Assembly (NCBI RefSeq): GCF_001509475.1
Contig: NZ_LLZG01000118.1
Coordinates: 34,225-98,224, forward strand
Length of the DNA: 64,000 nt
Direction: 5' to 3'
From: Streptomyces regalis
GTDB lineage: Bacteria > Actinomycetota > Actinomycetes > Streptomycetales > Streptomycetaceae
A program made the translations under genes and the position numbers. Below, piece by piece: positions 40,198 to 48,762 of this stretch. Each line of letters starts with the position of its first letter. Position 1 is the first letter of the stretch. The notes under the pieces were generated by a model. The model was given only the letters and a program-made list of their open reading frames with translations, had not been told where the DNA came from and made no database searches.

Positions 40198-41241
40198 TCA
40201 CGGGTCGATGAAGATCGTGCAGGTGTAGGTTCCGGGCTCCAGGCCGGGGACTGAGAGGTCGGCCGGGTCGGCGAGCTCACCGCTGCTCTCGCCGTCGCAG
40301 GTGATCCGGGACTTGGTCTCGTCGTTCAGCTGACCCTTGACGTGCACCGTGAGATCGGTGAGCGGCGGGTCCGAGAACGTGACCTGGCCGTTGGACTGCC
40401 CGGTGGGCTGGTTGTCCGTGCAGTTCGTCCCGGAGACCACCGTGGCGGTCTTGGTGTCCTGGTCCCCGGCGTACCCCTGGGGAGCCTTGGTCTCGGCGAC
40501 GGTGTACTGGCCGGGGGTCAGACCCGAGATGCAGATCTCGCCGGTCTCCGGGTCCTCGTCGGGCACCTGTCCGTTCGGGGTCGTCGTGCTGTCGGTCACC
40601 TTCTCGCTGTAACCGGAGCCAGTGACCGAGAACTCGGCGCCTGGGGTCTGGACGAGCCCGCCCTTGCTGCTGTTCTTCACGATCCGCAGGGCGCCGGGCT
40701 GAACCTGGCCGATGCAGAACGAGATATGGCTGAGGTCGAAGAAGCGGTTGTTCCGCGTGTTGACCGGCGCGTGCAGGAGGGAGTCGTCCGCGTTGCCGGT
40801 CGGCCGGTAGTCGTAGAGGTTGCCGCCCGAACCACCCTTGGCGAAGACACCGATGGCGACGAAGTCACCGTCGAAGTCGAAGCTGAACACCTGCCCCTGA
40901 GAGCTGTTGCTGACGTCGATGTCCAGCGTTCCCATCAGGGTCTGGCCCGTGTCGGCGTTCGTGAAGGACAGCGGGATGTTCGTCGCGTCCTCCACGGGCT
41001 CCTCCTGCTTGTACTCGAACAGGAAGGAGTCCGGGGGCAGGAGCGCGGCACAGGTCGGGTTGCCGTCCACGAACGTGGGCTGCACGTTGTCCCCACTGGG
41101 GGGCCCAGCCGTCTGGGCCGCCGCCGAGCCGGCGAGGCCGATCGACATCGCCGTCGCCAGGCCGACGGCGAGGAAGGACGTCCGGAGCCGTCTGACCCGG
41201 GACCGCGAAGGGGCTCGAAATGCTCGAGCGATTACTTTCAT
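40198..41241 (-). CDS. Secreted SpaA/Cna-B-type prealbumin-fold protein
   Basis: 347 residues. A long basic signal peptide (about 1-43, with LRTSFLAVGLATAMSIGLAGSAAAQ) is followed by an N-terminal domain with two or more cysteines (about 55-165). A Cna-B/SpaA-like domain (about 175-270) carries ALRIVKNSSKGGLVQTPGAEFSV, GLTPGQYTVAETKAPQGY and a paired NCTDN. A further beta domain lies near the C-terminus. The E of VAETKAPQGY is the usual isopeptide-forming glutamate. No LPxTG motif or C-terminal membrane helix is present, so it is released rather than sortase-anchored. The start ATG has GGTGGAGC upstream. Confidence 0.8.
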   Translation of the reverse strand: MKVIARAFRAPSRSRVRRLRTSFLAVGLATAMSIGLAGSAAAQTAGPPSGDNVQPTFVDGNPTCAALLPPDSFLFEYKQEEPVEDATNIPLSFTNADTGQTLMGTLDIDVSNSSQGQVFSFDFDGDFVAIGVFAKGGSGGNLYDYRPTGNADDSLLHAPVNTRNNRFFDLSHISFCIGQVQPGALRIVKNSSKGGLVQTPGAEFSVTGSGYSEKVTDSTTTPNGQVPDEDPETGEICISGLTPGQYTVAETKAPQGYAGDQDTKTATVVSGTNCTDNQPTGQSNGQVTFSDPPLTDLTVHVKGQLNDETKSRITCDGESSGELADPADLSVPGLEPGTYTCTIFIDP

Positions 41242-41433
41242 AGAGATTGCTCCACCTTGTTGGCGCTCGTCTTCGGGATTTCACCCAAGGGCGAGTATTC
41301 GAACCGGCAGACACAATTGGCACGCCGCCGCGCCGTCGAAGAACCCATATAGACCTTTCATCTGCCTATTCCGCCGATCCGGTGATGCGGGGGCGGCGAC
41401 GGAGAAAGTTCCGGCTTCAATCTTGTTGGGATT

Positions 41434-41829
41434 TCAACACCACTTCGTGAAGCAGATCCCCACCACGAAAGGGACTTCCTCCGTCGGTATCGACCGCCAT
41501 TCCAGCGGCCAGGTGACGCCGGTCAGGGCCGGTACGCCTACGTATGCCAGGCAGCCGGCGGCGCGTGTCAGGGTGCGTACGCCGGGGGGCCAGCGGTGGG
41601 TGGCGGCGGGTTGCGGGGGCAATAGGAAGTACAGGTATCGCTCGCCCGCGAGCTCGCGGATGATCGAGCCCGCGTCGAAGTGGGCGCGGAGGAGGAGTTC
41701 GACGGCGGTGCGTTCTGCCTGGGCGCCTTTCATGCGTACGGCGTCGAAGTGGATGCCGGCGTGGCGGAGAGCGTGGCCGGTGTCGGGGATCCAGGTGGGG
41801 AGCCAGGGGTTGGCGATTTTCTCGTACAT
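41434..41829 (-). CDS. Hypothetical protein next to a decayed XRE gene
   Basis: 131 residues, no confident family. It reads WLPTWIPDTGHALRHAGIHFDAVRM early and YLYFLLPPQ in the middle, a pattern I associate with a set of small Streptomyces proteins that resemble a primase/polymerase N-terminal domain, but this is not firm. It shares a 71-base divergent promoter region with the XRE pseudogene at 41901. Such proteins are often found next to XRE/DUF397 pairs. The function is unknown. Confidence 0.55.
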   Translation of the reverse strand: MYEKIANPWLPTWIPDTGHALRHAGIHFDAVRMKGAQAERTAVELLLRAHFDAGSIIRELAGERYLYFLLPPQPAATHRWPPGVRTLTRAAGCLAYVGVPALTGVTWPLEWRSIPTEEVPFVVGICFTKWC

Positions 41830-41900
41830 GCCGCAGATGCAATCGGCTGCTTACATACTGTGACCAGAGGTTTGTGGTGGTGGTGCGGGGCTGTGCTGGA

Positions 41901-42640
41901 GATGTTCGGCTCGTTGTTGCGGTTCTTCCGCGAGCGGGCCGGGATGACGCAGGAGGCGCTGGGCAAGTACGTCGGGTACTCCAAGTCCCAAGTGGCCATG
42001 GTGGAGCGGGGAGAGCGGGCACCCAAGGGCAAGTTCGTCGAGGTCGCGGACGAGGTGCTCGGTGTACAAGGTGCACTCCTTGCAGCGGGGCGGGAGTTGA
42101 AGGTCAGTCGTTTCCGGTCGTGGTTCGAGGACTACGCGGAACTGGAGGCGACGGCGACCGTGATCTACATGTACGCCAACCACGTGATCCCCGGAATGCT
42201 CCAAACCCCGGCGTACGGGCGGGGGGTCTTCGCCTCCCACTGCCCGCAGCTGGAGGACGAGGAGATCGAAGCCGACCTCGAAGCCCGCCTGAGCCGACAG
42301 GCAGTCTTGCGGCGCAAGCCTGCGCCCATCGTCGGCTTCGTACTGGAGGAACACACGCTCAGGCGTCCGCTCGGCGGTAACCAAGCCCTCAAGGAGCAGT
42401 TGGACCACCTTCTCGATGTCGGCCAACAACGCAACGTCGAGATCCAGGTCATGCGCACCGACCGCGAGGGGCACGCGGCGCTGGACGGCCCGATGATGCT
42501 GCTCGAACCGACGAGCGCGAACGCATCGCGTACGTCGACGGGCCGAGCGGCGCGTACTTTGTGACCGAACAACCGCACCTGGGCAACATGTTCGCCCGGT
42601 ATGGCATCCTGCGAGCGCAGGCTCTCAACCCCGAAGAGTC
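41901..42640 (+). pseudogene. XRE-family regulator with DUF5753, frameshifted and truncated
   Basis: The intact part has an N-terminal helix-turn-helix (RFFRERAGMTQEALGKYVGYSKSQVAMVERGERA). It is followed by the DUF5753 region (MLQTPAYGRGVFASHCP, VLEEHTLRRPLGGNQALKEQLDHLLDV). Near 42510 the frame breaks: after GPMMLLEP the expected ERERIAYVDGPSGAYFV continues in the +2 frame, consistent with loss of one base. That frame runs through GNMFARYGILRAQALNPEES and then stops matching at about 42640, where an unrelated hydrolase fragment begins. The ATG at 41901 is the probable original start. Confidence 0.75.
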
Positions 42641-42815
42641 CTGTTGCAGTGGGACGACGAACGGGTGCCGCGCGCCCAGGGCTTGGCCCTGTTCGACGCC
42701 TTGGCCTCCGCCGAGAGAACCTTGCACGCCAACCCCGGCAGACACGCGGAGATCCCGGCGTTCGAACTGGACAGCACGCTACGGTTCTTCACCCGGCACC
42801 TCGGCCAGGGCCGCC
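42641..42815 (+). pseudogene. C-terminal fragment of an alpha/beta hydrolase
   Basis: The stretch LQWDDERVPRAQGLALFDAL, then ASAERTLHANPGRHAEIPAF and DSTLRFFTRHLG, is the C-terminal end of a dienelactone-hydrolase-like protein, with the late catalytic histidine (NPGRHAEIP). No upstream hydrolase sequence precedes it; it is fused directly to the XRE fragment, which indicates a deletion junction. Confidence 0.65.
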
Positions 42816-42825
42816 GCAGAGCTAC

Positions 42826-43298
42826 TCATCCACCCTCCGGGCCCTCGGCCAGTCGGCGCCACCACCAGCGATTGGAACGCCACGGCCGAGGAGCAGTAAG
42901 CGGATCCGGAAGTGTGCGCTGGACGTACTTGGCGTCCAGCGCACGCACTCGGGCATTGAGTTCGGCGCGTGGCCGGGGAGGCAACGCAAGACTTTCTCAA
43001 GCACGTCGCGGGCGTGCCGCACATCCTCGAAGGAGCAGCCGCGGCACGAACACCCGCCCTCCCGCGGATAGCGGGACCGTCGGCCCGGTGGATGCAGGAA
43101 CGCCCGATAGCGCCGCAGTCCACGGGCGGTGGCGCCGGGGTAGAGGTAGCAGCCGTCCGAGAGCCTCTCGACCCGGTCTATCGCCACGCTGGTTCGGGCC
43201 GAGAGGCTGTGGATCCGGTCGGGAGGCAGACCCCACGCGACACAGAGAGACTGTCGAGACTGTTCAGCGCGCAGCGCGCCAGGCCGTCTACGCGGCAT
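42826..43298 (-). pseudogene. Conserved Streptomyces hypothetical with one frameshift
   Basis: From the ATG at 43298 the frame reads RIHSLSARTSVAI, GRRSRYPREGGCSCRGCSF and EDVRHARDVLEKVLRCLP. Immediately after, a run of four C (about 42974-42977) breaks the frame. One more C would restore RPRAELNARVRALDAKYVQR and TLPDP...WWWRRLAEGPEGG to a stop at 42826. That tail is what I expect from relatives. Either the gene is dead or the base is an assembly error. CSCRGCSF could bind a metal. The function is unknown. Confidence 0.6.
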
Positions 43299-43354
43299 CG
43301 GCCTTTCGGTACATGGTCATGACCATCATCACGCCATCGCGAAGCGGGACGGCC

Positions 43355-44284
43355 CTAGAACATCCCGTTGTCATTCGCGGACGTCGCCGGCACATCCTGG
43401 ATCACGTCCCAGTGCTCCACGATCTTCCCGTTCCGCACCCGGAAGAGATCCACGATCGCCTGCCCCCGCTCCCCCGGCGCGTTCACGTAGTGACTGTGCA
43501 CCGCCACCAGGTCACCTTCCGCGATCACCCGCTTCGGCGTGACCTTCAGCTGCGGGAACGCCTCGAAGTAACCGCCCAGCCCTGACTTCACGCCCTCCAC
43601 CCCGTCGGCGATCGCCGGGTTGTGCTGGTGGTATTCGGTACCCCAGTACCGGTCGATGGCGGACAGGTCCTTGTCGACGATGAGTTGGTCGAAGGCCTTG
43701 GTGACCAGCTTCTTGTTGTACGCAGTGAGCCAGGCCGGCCCCGGCCGCTGCGTCTGCGGCCAACTCACCGTGGAGAACATGTCGTTGCCGTTGGCGGAAC
43801 TCTCCGGCACCTCCTGCCCCACATCCCAGTGCTCGGCGATCTTCCCGCCCTGGAAGCGGAAGATGTCGAAGACGGCCTGACCGCGCGCGCCCGGCGTCAG
43901 CACGACGTTGGAGTGGACCAGCACGAGGTCGCCCTCGGAGATGACCCGCTTGACGTCGTACTCGGCATCCGGGAACTGCTGGTGGATGGCCTTGCCGAGG
44001 TTCTTCAGCGTCTCGGCGCCATCGGGTGCCAGCGGATTGTGCTGGATGTAGTCGGGGCGGACGTAACGGTCCACGACGTCGGTGTCGCCGCGCTCGAACA
44101 CGCCCTTCAGGACACGGACGGTGACAGCCTTCTGGTAGCCGAGGTGCGCGGAGTCTCCGTAACCGGCGAAGGAAGCGGCGAAGGCGGGCGCGGAGGCGAC
44201 GGCCGGCACGGCAGCGGCGCCGAGCAGGGCGGCCGAGGCCAGTACGGCGACGAGGGCCTTGCGGGCAGAGGAGGTGGGGGTCAC
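43355..44284 (-). CDS. Secreted tandem SnoaL-like (NTF2-fold) protein
   Basis: 309 residues. A signal peptide (about 1-36, ALVAVLASAALLGAAAVPAV) is followed by two SnoaL/NTF2 repeats, about 50-165 and 185-300. Each has a YxQHNP motif (RPDYIQHNPLAPDG and GTEYHQHNPAIADG) and an EHWDV motif. SnoaL-type polyketide cyclases and isomerases share this fold, but here the protein is exported and duplicated, so the role is open. The GTG at 44284 with GGAAAGAG upstream is preferred. It is divergent from the aldo/keto reductase. Confidence 0.8.
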   Translation of the reverse strand: MTPTSSARKALVAVLASAALLGAAAVPAVASAPAFAASFAGYGDSAHLGYQKAVTVRVLKGVFERGDTDVVDRYVRPDYIQHNPLAPDGAETLKNLGKAIHQQFPDAEYDVKRVISEGDLVLVHSNVVLTPGARGQAVFDIFRFQGGKIAEHWDVGQEVPESSANGNDMFSTVSWPQTQRPGPAWLTAYNKKLVTKAFDQLIVDKDLSAIDRYWGTEYHQHNPAIADGVEGVKSGLGGYFEAFPQLKVTPKRVIAEGDLVAVHSHYVNAPGERGQAIVDLFRVRNGKIVEHWDVIQDVPATSANDNGMF

Positions 44285-44406
44285 GACGCTCTCTTTCCAA
44301 GGAGATTGAAAGTTCAAGCTAGTGCTAACCAAAGGAAAGCACTAACCAGTGGTTAGCGTCAAGATCGCTTGCATAGAGCGCACTCGAAGCCGTTGGCTGG
44401 GTGGTC

Positions 44407-45399
44407 ATGAAGTACACGCAGCTCGGACGCACGGGACTCAAGGTCAGCCGACTCGTCCTCGGCACCATGAACTTCGGTCCGCAGACCGACGAAGCGGACA
44501 GTCACGCGATCATGGACGCGGCGCTGGACGCGGGCATCAACTTCTTCGACACGGCGAACGTGTACGGCTGGGGCGAGAACAAGGGCCGTACCGAAAGCAT
44601 CATCGGCAACTGGTTCGCGAAGGACGGCGAGCGGCGGGACAAGGTCGTCCTCGCCACCAAGGTGTACGGCAACATGGGCCCGGACGGCGCGGCGTGGCCC
44701 AACCACGACAAGCTGTCGGCGGTGAACATCCGGCGCGCCGTCGACGCCTCGCTCAAGCGGCTGCAGACCGACTACATCGACGTCTACCAGTTCCACCACA
44801 TCGACCGCGCCACTGGCTTCGAGGAGATCTGGCAGGCGATCGACGTCCTCGTCCAGCAGGGCAAGATCCTGTACGTCGGCTCGTCCAACTTCCCCGGGTA
44901 CAAGATCGCCCAGGCCAACGAGATCGCCGCCCGGCGCGGCGGCACCATCGGCCTCGTCAGCGAGCAGTGCCTCTACAACCTCTTCGAGCGCCGCGCCGAG
45001 ATGGAGGTCATCCCGGCCGCGCAGGACTACGGCCTCGGGGTCATCCCCTGGTCGCCGCTGCACGGCGGACTGCTCGGCGGCGTCATCAAGAAGGAGGTCG
45101 AGGGCGGGCGCCGCAGCTCCGGCCGGGCCGCCGAGGTCCTCACCGACCCGGCCGTACGCACCAAGATCCAGGCGTACGAGGACCTCCTCGACAAGCACGG
45201 CCTGGAGCCCGGCGAGGCCGCCCTGGCCTGGCTGCTCACCCGCCCCGGCGTGACCGGCCCGATCGTCGGCCCCCGCACGGCCGAACAGCTCGACTCGGCC
45301 CTACGCGCGGCGGAGCTGGAGCTGAGCGAGGAACTTCTGGCAGGTCTGGACGAGGTGTTTCCCGGGCCGGGGCCGTCTCCTGAGGCGTTCGCCTGGTAG
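44407..45399 (+). CDS. Aldo/keto reductase
   Basis: A 330-residue NADPH-dependent oxidoreductase of TIM-barrel fold. The catalytic tetrad is visible: Asp in NFFDTANVYG, Tyr in the same motif, Lys in VLATKVYGN, and His in VYQFHHIDR. The NADPH-binding region is GPIVGPRTAEQLDSAL near the end. It resembles the YajO/YakC group that reduces aldehydes. The ATG at 44407 is used; a GTG six bases earlier is possible. The substrate is not determined. Confidence 0.92.
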   Translation: MKYTQLGRTGLKVSRLVLGTMNFGPQTDEADSHAIMDAALDAGINFFDTANVYGWGENKGRTESIIGNWFAKDGERRDKVVLATKVYGNMGPDGAAWPNHDKLSAVNIRRAVDASLKRLQTDYIDVYQFHHIDRATGFEEIWQAIDVLVQQGKILYVGSSNFPGYKIAQANEIAARRGGTIGLVSEQCLYNLFERRAEMEVIPAAQDYGLGVIPWSPLHGGLLGGVIKKEVEGGRRSSGRAAEVLTDPAVRTKIQAYEDLLDKHGLEPGEAALAWLLTRPGVTGPIVGPRTAEQLDSALRAAELELSEELLAGLDEVFPGPGPSPEAFAW

Positions 45400-45429
45400 G
45401 GAAGCAGGAGCGGCGGCGGTGGCGCTCGG

Positions 45430-45519
45430 TTACCTGCCGAGCGCCGCAGCCAACGCCACCACCACGAACATCAACACAAGCGCACCGGCCATGATCCGGT
45501 TCCGGGTTTTCGGGTCCAC
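45430..45519 (-). CDS. Small single-helix membrane protein
   Basis: 29 residues, DPKTRNRIMAGALVLMFVVV then ALAAALGR after a GTG at 45519: a short basic head and one membrane helix. It lies 10 bases past the thpR stop and is probably co-transcribed. The sequence has the conserved look of a Streptomyces microprotein I have seen annotated as hypothetical. The ribosome-binding site is weak. The function is unknown. Confidence 0.5.
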   Translation of the reverse strand: MDPKTRNRIMAGALVLMFVVVALAAALGR

Positions 45520-45529
45520 GGAAACGAGC

Positions 45530-46126
45530 CTAACCGGCCCCTCCGAGCGGCCAGCGGGCGACCGCCTCGTACCGGGGCTGCTCGCCCGCCACCCCCGACT
45601 TCGGCAGATTGCTGCGCACCAGCACCAGCTCGTCCACCGTCCAGGTGCGGCTCGTGAACGAGTCGAGGGCCGCGACATACGGCCGTACGTCCACCGCCCA
45701 CCGGCTCCTCGCCACCGTCAGGTGGGCCTTGTACCGCCGGTGCTCCCCCATCGGCACCCCGGCTTTGCGCGCCGCCGCCTCGCTGCGGTCCGCCAGCAGC
45801 CGCAGGGTCTCCAGGTCCCCTTCCGCGCCCGTCCACAGGGCCCGCCCGTGCCCGAACTGGCCGCCGCCGCGCAGGGCCAGCCGGAAGGACGCCGTACGGT
45901 GCGCGGCGCGCTCCAGGCGGGCCGAGAGGTCGGGGACGAGGTCGTCGTCGACCTCGCCGTAGAAGGCGAGGGTGAGGTGCCAATTAGCGGCTCCGCCGCG
46001 GGGCCAGCCGGGCCGGCCGGTCCAGCGCAGCCCGTCCGCGCCGGGCAGCTTCTTCAACTCGGCGACTTCGGTGGCCAGCTCACGCATCACGCCCTCTGGG
46101 GGCAGCACGGCGGCGAAGAGTCTCAT
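45530..46126 (-). CDS. thpR: RNA 2',3'-cyclic phosphodiesterase (LigT/ThpR family)
   Basis: A 198-residue 2H phosphoesterase. The two HxTx motifs are present: NWHLTLAFYG at about 48 and YKAHLTVARSR at about 138. The start MRLFAAVLPPEGV is typical. Enzymes of this family open 2',3'-cyclic phosphates at RNA ends and were first described as 2'-5' RNA ligases. The start is an ATG at 46126. It is divergent from the acetyltransferase gene, with 25 bases between starts. Confidence 0.93.
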   Translation of the reverse strand: MRLFAAVLPPEGVMRELATEVAELKKLPGADGLRWTGRPGWPRGGAANWHLTLAFYGEVDDDLVPDLSARLERAAHRTASFRLALRGGGQFGHGRALWTGAEGDLETLRLLADRSEAAARKAGVPMGEHRRYKAHLTVARSRWAVDVRPYVAALDSFTSRTWTVDELVLVRSNLPKSGVAGEQPRYEAVARWPLGGAG

Positions 46127-46151
46127 GCCCCCAGCCTGGCACCATGAGGGG

Positions 46152-46670
46152 ATGACGATCACCATCCGGGACGGCGGGCCCGACGACATCCCCTTGATAC
46201 TCCGCATGCTCGACAGCGGCGTGGAGTGGCTGGTCGCGCAGGGGCGCCCGGGACAGTGGGGGACGAAGCCTCTGTCGAAGCGGCCGGGGACGGTGGAGTC
46301 GGTGACCCGGCACATGGACGAGGGCAGCGTCTTCATCGCCGAGATCGACGGCGTACCGGCCGCCGGCCTCACCCTCACCGACTCCCCCGGCGCCTCCCTC
46401 TCCCACCTCCCGCCGCCCGGCGAGCCCGAGCGCTACATCCACTGGCTCGCCTCCGACCGCCGCTTCAAGGGCCACGGCGCGGGCAGCGCCCTGCTCGCAC
46501 ACGCCGCCGAGGTGACCCGGCGGGCGGGCGTCTCCCTGCTGCGGGTGGACTGCTACGCCGGCGACGACGGCAAGCTGGTCCGTTACTACGAGAGCCAGGG
46601 CTTCGTGCGTACCGAGACTTACGTGGGCACGCACGACTGGCCGGGGCAGGTGCTGGCGCGGAGGGTCTAG
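46152..46670 (+). CDS. GNAT-family N-acetyltransferase
   Basis: 172 residues with motif A in LASDRRFKGHGAGSALLAHAAEVTRRAG and motif B in YYESQGFVRTETY. The N-terminal part carries IRDGGPDDIPLILRML. The ribosome-binding GAGGGG is almost adjacent to the ATG at 46152, which is tighter than usual. The substrate is unknown. Confidence 0.85.
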   Translation: MTITIRDGGPDDIPLILRMLDSGVEWLVAQGRPGQWGTKPLSKRPGTVESVTRHMDEGSVFIAEIDGVPAAGLTLTDSPGASLSHLPPPGEPERYIHWLASDRRFKGHGAGSALLAHAAEVTRRAGVSLLRVDCYAGDDGKLVRYYESQGFVRTETYVGTHDWPGQVLARRV

Positions 46671-46780
46671 CTCCCTCGGGACGGGAGCGTGACCATCGCC
46701 ACACGTGACGCGGTCACTGTGCGTATCGTTGTACTGCGCGGCTGCCACTGACCGAGCGGCGGCCGGGGAGGAGCGCCACG

Positions 46781-47368
46781 ATGACCGTCCTTGACGACAG
46801 GATCGAGATGGCCGAGGAGTGCGGCGAGCTGACTCTGGACGTGCTGTTCGAGTGGCTTGAGAAGATGCCCATCCCCGAGGGAATGAAGGTAGAGATCGTC
46901 GGGGGGAACATCTTCATGTCACCGCAGCGGCAGACCCACTGGGAGATCATCGCTGCCATCTACGACCAGTTGCGCGCCAAGTACCCGCGCAAGCGATTGG
47001 CGTCTGATGTGCGGATCGACTTCCCCGGCCATCTGAACGGGTTCGCCTGCGACATGACGGCCATGGCCGAGCGGTCTGTGAAGGACAGCAAGGGCCGCTG
47101 GCGCTATCAGGACGTCGACTTCGTGGCCGAGGTCATCTCCAAGGACACGGCGGCCAATGACTACGGGCAGAAGAAGGACACCTACGCCGCGGCCGAAGTG
47201 CCGGTGTACCTGATCGTGGACCCGTACAGCGGCGAGTGGCATCTGCACACCCTGCCAAAGGACGGCAAGTACCACAACGACGTCAGCTTCTCCTTCGGTG
47301 AGGACATCGACCTGACCGGGACCGTCGTCGGCCTCGTCCTCAAGACCGACGAGTTCCCCCACGACTGA
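46781..47368 (+). CDS. Uma2-family endonuclease-like protein, copy B
   Basis: A 195-residue paralogue of the protein at 39523. It has the same architecture, with VEIVGGNIFMSP, HWEIIAAIYDQLRAKYP, FACDMTAMAE, FVAEVISKDTAANDYGQKKDTYAAAEVPVYLIVDP and a common C-terminus LKTDEFPHD. The leader is shared as well: a 27-base block lies exactly 62 bases before both start codons, and the ribosome-binding region is identical. This indicates a recent duplication of a complete transcription unit. Confidence 0.88.
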   Translation: MTVLDDRIEMAEECGELTLDVLFEWLEKMPIPEGMKVEIVGGNIFMSPQRQTHWEIIAAIYDQLRAKYPRKRLASDVRIDFPGHLNGFACDMTAMAERSVKDSKGRWRYQDVDFVAEVISKDTAANDYGQKKDTYAAAEVPVYLIVDPYSGEWHLHTLPKDGKYHNDVSFSFGEDIDLTGTVVGLVLKTDEFPHD

Positions 47369-47373
47369 CGTCC

Positions 47374-48735
47374 CTACGCCACTGTCGCCAACTGCTCCTC
47401 CCGCCGCTGCCGCGACACGAACCCCACCTGCGGATGCCCGCGGTTCCAGCCCACCGACAGCCGCAGGCCGCCGACCCGGGCCAGGACCAGGGCGATGGTG
47501 ACGGCCGCGGTGGCCGTGATCGCGCCGCCCACCGCCAGGCCCGCCCGGACGCCGTACGCGTCCGTGATCCAGCCGGCGATCGGCGCGCCCAGCGGTGCGC
47601 CGCCCATGAACACCATCATGTACAGGGCCATCACGCGGCCCCGCATGGCCGGGTCGGTGGTCATCTGGATGCTGCTGTTGGCGGTGACGTTCACCGTCAT
47701 GCCGAACATGCCGATCGGGACCATGAGCAGGGCGAACAGCCACAGGGAGGGCGCGAGAGCGGCCACCATCTCCATGGTGCCGAAGGCCACCGCCCCCGCG
47801 ATCAGCACCCGCATCCGGGCCGTACCGCGCCGGGCCGCGAGCAGGGCGCCCGCCAGGGAGCCCACCGCCATCAGCGTGTTGAAGAGGCTGTAGGAGCCGG
47901 CGCCCGCGTGGAAGACGTCGTCGGCGAAGGCCGACAGATAGACGGGGAAGTTGAAGCCGAAGGTGCTGACGAACCCGGCGAGGGCGATGGTCCAGATCAG
48001 CTCCGGTCGCCCGGCGACATAACGCAGCCCTTCCCGCAGCTGCCCCTTGCCACGCGGCGCCCGCTGGACGACGTGCAGCTCACGCGCCCGCATCAGCAGC
48101 AGTCCGGTGATGGGCGCGACGAAGGACAGGCCGTTGGCGAGGAACGCCCACCCCGTGCCGACACCGGTGATCATCAGGCCGGCCACGGCGGGGCCGATCA
48201 GGCGGGCCGACTGGAAGTTCGCGGAGTTCAGGCTGACCGCGTTCTGCAGCTGGTCCGGGCCGACCATCTCGGAGACGAAGGACTGCCGGGCCGGGTTGTC
48301 GACGACCGTGGCGAGGCCGACGGCGAAGGCGGCGAGGTAGACGTGCCAGACCTGGACGTGTCCGGTGAGGGTGAGGGCGGCGAGCGCGATACCGGTGAGG
48401 GCCATCGACGTCTGGGTGACGAGCAGCGTGCGGCGCTTGGGCAGACGGTCGACGAGGACGCCGCCGTAGAGGCCGAAGAGCAGCATCGGCAGGAACTGCA
48501 GGGCCGTCGTGATGCCGACGGCGGTGGCGGAGCCGGTGAGGCTGAGCACCAGCCAGTCCTGGGCGATGCGCTGCATCCAGGTGCCGGTGTTGGAGACGAC
48601 CTGGCCGAGGAAGAACAGGCGGTAGTTCCTGACCTTCAGTGAGCTGAACATCGAGGACTTGCGGGGCTTGAAGGTGGATGTGGGTTCGTGGGCATCTGGT
48701 GCGGGTGCGGAAGCTTTTCCGGGTCCCGTACTCAA
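47374..48735 (-). CDS. MFS transporter (EntS-like exporter)
   Basis: About 453 residues, 12 membrane helices. The N-terminal cytoplasmic head is SFKP-rich and the first helix follows MFSSLKVRNYRLFFLGQVVSNTG. The MFS motif A region is YGGVLVDRLPKRR between helices 2 and 3, and VDNPARQSFVSEMVGPDQLQNAV follows. The start is probably the TTG at 48735 with GGAGG nine bases before it. It lies 27 bases after the MarR gene and is probably controlled by it. Confidence 0.9.
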   Translation of the reverse strand: MSTGPGKASAPAPDAHEPTSTFKPRKSSMFSSLKVRNYRLFFLGQVVSNTGTWMQRIAQDWLVLSLTGSATAVGITTALQFLPMLLFGLYGGVLVDRLPKRRTLLVTQTSMALTGIALAALTLTGHVQVWHVYLAAFAVGLATVVDNPARQSFVSEMVGPDQLQNAVSLNSANFQSARLIGPAVAGLMITGVGTGWAFLANGLSFVAPITGLLLMRARELHVVQRAPRGKGQLREGLRYVAGRPELIWTIALAGFVSTFGFNFPVYLSAFADDVFHAGAGSYSLFNTLMAVGSLAGALLAARRGTARMRVLIAGAVAFGTMEMVAALAPSLWLFALLMVPIGMFGMTVNVTANSSIQMTTDPAMRGRVMALYMMVFMGGAPLGAPIAGWITDAYGVRAGLAVGGAITATAAVTIALVLARVGGLRLSVGWNRGHPQVGFVSRQRREEQLATVA

Positions 48736-48762
48736 AAGAGTTCGCCTCCCAGCGATGGTTGC

